A stretch of DNA of 64,000 bases. It comes from Stappia sediminis (GTDB lineage: Bacteria; Pseudomonadota; Alphaproteobacteria; Rhizobiales; Stappiaceae). This document shows, piece after piece, positions 61,908 to 64,000 of this stretch. The notes beneath the pieces are model-generated. The model worked only from the letters and a program-made list of their open reading frames with translations, made no database searches and was not told the DNA's origin. Each line of letters starts with the position of its first letter. The stretch's first letter is position 1. Made by a program: the position numbers and the translations under genes. The stretch lies in assembly GCF_009826895.1 (NCBI RefSeq), contig NZ_WUMV01000003.1, forward strand, positions 372,001 through 436,000, written 5' to 3'.

Positions 61908-62723
61908 TCAATTGCAGGTCTTTAACTTGATTCCCTTCGGCAGGCGCGTTTTGCTGTCGCCGCATGCATTGATGATGCGCTTTGGGTCCAGGCCGCGCAC
62001 ATCGGTGAGGTTGGTTCCCGAAAGCCGGGTGTGCCGCAACAGTGCGCCTTCGAGATTGGCGCCGGTAAGGTCTGCGTCGGAAAGGTCGGCACTCGTCATC
62101 CGCGCGCCGGAGAGGTTCGCTCCACGAAAGATTGCGCCTGTTGCCACCGCGCGGTCGAAGTCCGCATAGGGCAGACGTGCATCGGTAAAGTCGGCGCGGT
62201 CCAGCTTCGCACGCTCGAAATCGGCGGCATCCATTTTTGCGTCGCGAAATATCGCTCCGCCGGCGTTCGCGCGGACAAGGTTCACCGAGCGCAGATCGGC
62301 TTCGGTGAAATCGCTTCCCGAGATTTCCACTTCCGCCATGTCTGCGTTTCGCAGATCGACCTCGACCAGAATCGAGCCTGAAATATTAGCCTTTTCAAGG
62401 TCGATGCCTCGCATTTGGGCGTATGTGAAGTCGCTGCCGGAAAGGTTTGCGCGCTCCAGTTCCGCCCGTCGAAGGTCCGCTTGCCTGAGATTGGAATTGG
62501 TCAGCGTGGCGCCCTTCAGGTCTGCCTCTCGCATGACGGCCTTACTTAAATCGCCCTCATTTGTGTTGAGGTCGCGCAGTTCCGAAAGCTTCAGGTCGCA
62601 GCCGGGGCAGGAGCCGCTTGCCCGCAATTTGTCGACCGACACCTGATCGGCGCGCGCGAACTGGGCTCCGGACGCCATCAGGGCGAACAGGGTGGCGAAT
62701 GCGGCGAAGCGAGCAACGCTCAT
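61908..62723 (-). CDS. Exported pentapeptide-repeat protein
   Basis: 271 residues. Signal peptide about 1-25 (ends FARA). Residues about 45-245 are tandem A(D/N)Lxx repeats, for example SNLRQADLRRAELERANLSG and SADLSDADLTGANLEGALL, forming a right-handed quadrilateral beta-helix. Two cysteines near the N-terminus (SCPGCD) and two near the C-terminus (INACGD, LKTC) could form disulfides. Function unknown; no gyrase-protection context. Convergent with MipA. Confidence 0.9.
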   Translation of the reverse strand: MSVARFAAFATLFALMASGAQFARADQVSVDKLRASGSCPGCDLKLSELRDLNTNEGDLSKAVMREADLKGATLTNSNLRQADLRRAELERANLSGSDFTYAQMRGIDLEKANISGSILVEVDLRNADMAEVEISGSDFTEADLRSVNLVRANAGGAIFRDAKMDAADFERAKLDRADFTDARLPYADFDRAVATGAIFRGANLSGARMTSADLSDADLTGANLEGALLRHTRLSGTNLTDVRGLDPKRIINACGDSKTRLPKGIKLKTCN

Positions 62724-62952
62724 CGGTTCCGTTCCCGGACTGACTACCTAGCCATAGATTTAGTGTATTCGACCCGCCTGGAAAAGGAGCCGTATTGCAG
62801 ATGGACGTGAATATGGCGCCGGGCGAAGGTAAACGGCGGACATTGCGCGCCGTATCGGCGAAATAATATGCTACCCTCACGTAATAATGTTGTGCGCCGG
62901 ATGTGGCGCCTCACGAAATTCGGGAGCGTATCCGGTTGTGGGGGAGTAGGTC

Positions 62953-63393
62953 ATGCGTATCTTTCGCACCGCGGTGGCGTGCGTTTTCGTAACTGCCTTT
63001 CTCGCGGCATCTCCAATCGTACCTGCCGAGGCGGCAAGCATCGTCGCGCGAATAGATCTCTCCGAGCAACGAATGCGGGTCTACATAAATGGCTTTCCGC
63101 GCCACAGCTGGCCTGTTTCCACCGCGAGGCGCGGCTACAGGACGCCAATCGGCCAATTCCGTCCCGGCCGTATGCACAGACGTTATTTCTCCAGGAAATA
63201 CGATGGCGCGCCAATGCCATGGTCGGTGTTCTTCTATCACGGTTATGCAATTCACGGCACGGATCAGGTCAAGTATCTGGGCCGCCCGGTGTCGCACGGC
63301 TGCATTCGCCTCCATCCGGCAAATGCGCGGCGGCTGTTCACGCTTATCGAGCAGAATGGAAAGAGGAATGCGCGAATCGTCGTAACGCGCTAA
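62953..63393 (+). CDS. L,D-transpeptidase (YkuD domain)
   Basis: 146 residues. Signal peptide about 1-27 (VPAEA). The domain starts ARIDLSEQRMRVYINGFPRH and has the catalytic HGYAIHGTDQVKYLGRPVSHGCIRLHPAN with Cys in SHGCIR. It crosslinks peptidoglycan or attaches proteins to it, in the periplasm. Short, single-domain form, common in Rhizobiales. The 229 bases before it show no recognised site beyond GGGGGAGTAGG. Confidence 0.95.
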   Translation: MRIFRTAVACVFVTAFLAASPIVPAEAASIVARIDLSEQRMRVYINGFPRHSWPVSTARRGYRTPIGQFRPGRMHRRYFSRKYDGAPMPWSVFFYHGYAIHGTDQVKYLGRPVSHGCIRLHPANARRLFTLIEQNGKRNARIVVTR

Positions 63394-63872
63394 GATTTTG
63401 TTTACGAACTGGCGCTTCCACGCCTCGCTCTCGCGCAGGTTGTAGGTTAGGGTCCGTTCAAATGGGCATTCCGCTTCCGTTTGAAGCGCCATGCCAAGAG
63501 TGGCGGAACGAAGAAGGCGGCGGGGTCGCATTGCCGTCCTTCTTCGTTCGCCAATCGCTGACGACGCACAACCTGACGATCAGCGTGCCAATGATGGAGC
63601 AAAACCCTTGCCAAATCGTTGGTGCGCTGATTGTTCTATATGAAGTGTCGGCATTGTTGGAAACCACAATATCTGACGATTGTTAAGATTTGTGTAGTTC
63701 TCTTTGCATTGCGGACTGCAATGCAGGACGCAAGTAGCGGTAAATATCGGTTAATGTCTTAATTTTCTTAAGAATTTCAGTCAATTTCCGGGGGCGGGAG
63801 CCGCGGTTTGCGGCCCAGCTCGAAAAGCGCAGTCTCGCCGAGTTCGAGGCTCGCGGATTGCGGTTTGCGGCG
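63394..63872. other. 479-base gene-free region with a long hairpin
   Basis: No supported gene on either strand. A hairpin spans about 63503-63553: GGCGGAACGAAGAAGGCGGC on the left pairs with the reverse complement of GCCGTCCTTCTTCGTTCGCC on the right, with two single-base bulges and a short loop. No long T-run follows, so a plain terminator is doubtful. The right part (63660-63780) is AT-rich and may carry a promoter. Confidence 0.45.
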
Positions 63873-64000
63873 CTACCCGAATTCTTCTCTGAGATCGATG
63901 GTCGAACGCTCGCCGATCGCATCATAGTTCTCGCGCGCCCATTCTTCCGCGGTCGCACGTCCGATGTCGCGAAGTTCGCTCAAGAAGGCCCACTCGGCAT
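63873..64000 (-). CDS. C-terminus of a probable patatin-like phospholipase (partial)
   Basis: About 42 residues run in from the window edge: EWAFLSELRDIGRATAEEW, then ARENYDAIGERSTIDLREEF and a TAG stop at 63873. This resembles the C-terminal end of rhizobial patatin-like phospholipase family proteins (FLxxLRDIGRATAE...FDAIGxRSTxDL). The start and catalytic part lie beyond the window. Confidence is limited because only the tail is seen. Confidence 0.5.
   Translation of the reverse strand, partial: AEWAFLSELRDIGRATAEEWARENYDAIGERSTIDLREEFG

Noticed and set aside
62868-63686. Plus-strand frame of about 270 codons over the L,D-transpeptidase
   Set aside because: The L,D-transpeptidase is in another frame with a signal peptide and SHGCIR; the longer frame has no motif.

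Overview
The window looks like chromosomal DNA from a GC-rich alphaproteobacterium of the order Hyphomicrobiales (Phyllobacteriaceae/Rhizobiaceae-like). The evidence is the combination of ethylmalonyl-CoA pathway genes, a phaR/phaA/phaB set, an SOS-controlled imuA-imuB-dnaE2 cassette with the alphaproteobacterial GAAC-N7-GAAC LexA box, the rhizobial NAGGN osmoprotectant operon, and RIME-like intergenic palindromes. No species assignment is attempted. Genes are dense and both strands are used. There is no prophage, plasmid or CRISPR signature. The only transposon-like item is a 261-bp miniature element.

Layout. 1-1.9 kb: minus-strand envelope group (dsbB, a YqaA/DedA protein, DUF6644, DUF6152 Tat substrate). 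2-3.7 kb: secreted SH3/proline-rich protein and an orphan periplasmic binding protein. 3.8-7.4 kb: divergent ecm and ccr (ethylmalonyl-CoA pathway). 7.6-10.8 kb: MscS-type channel and CAP-domain lipoprotein. 10.8-11.2 kb: nested repeats, two palindromes with a CTAG-flanked MITE between them. 11.2-15.4 kb: acyl-CoA synthetase, then an acetyltransferase/flippase pair. 15.6-21.4 kb: SOS mutagenesis cassette, followed by a RIME-like repeat. 21.6-30.5 kb: argG and a ferredoxin, a GlxA-type regulator divergent from a methyltransferase, ispA, cfa, mtgA, rpmF and two small proteins. 30.6-38.1 kb: two unlike gamma-glutamyltransferases around a HbpS-like protein, phaR, phaA-phaB and a cytochrome c, then a second RIME-like repeat. 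38.2-46.8 kb: small stress/detoxification genes, each next to its own regulator (LysR, TetR, HxlR, TetR), several with clear dyad operators. 47-51.8 kb: tRNA-Gly, ProX-like deacylase, CnoX, Lon-like domain protein, Trm112, folD, DUF167, YggT, tRNA-Ala. 52-58.2 kb: membrane protein, then MarR + NAGGN amidotransferase + NAGGN synthetase + M42 peptidase. 58.2-64 kb: LysR divergent from an MttB-family methyltransferase, MipA/OmpV, pentapeptide-repeat protein, L,D-transpeptidase, and the 3' end of a probable patatin-like gene.

How it fits together. Ccr and Ecm act in sequence in C2 assimilation through the ethylmalonyl-CoA pathway. That pathway shares acetoacetyl-CoA and 3-hydroxybutyryl-CoA with the PHB enzymes PhaA and PhaB, and PhaR is the granule-linked repressor. 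The NAGGN operon makes a compatible dipeptide under osmotic stress. The imu cassette gives DNA-damage mutagenesis. No wholly new defence or secretion system was found. The most unusual structures are the three-layer repeat locus at 10.77-11.20 kb, a 14-bp-arm palindrome buried in the 3' end of a LysR gene just upstream of ridA, and several regulator/target pairs with readable operators. Start codons were revised from the longest open frame in many genes using ribosome binding sites and family N-termini. Function calls rest on motif reading only, since no database search was run.
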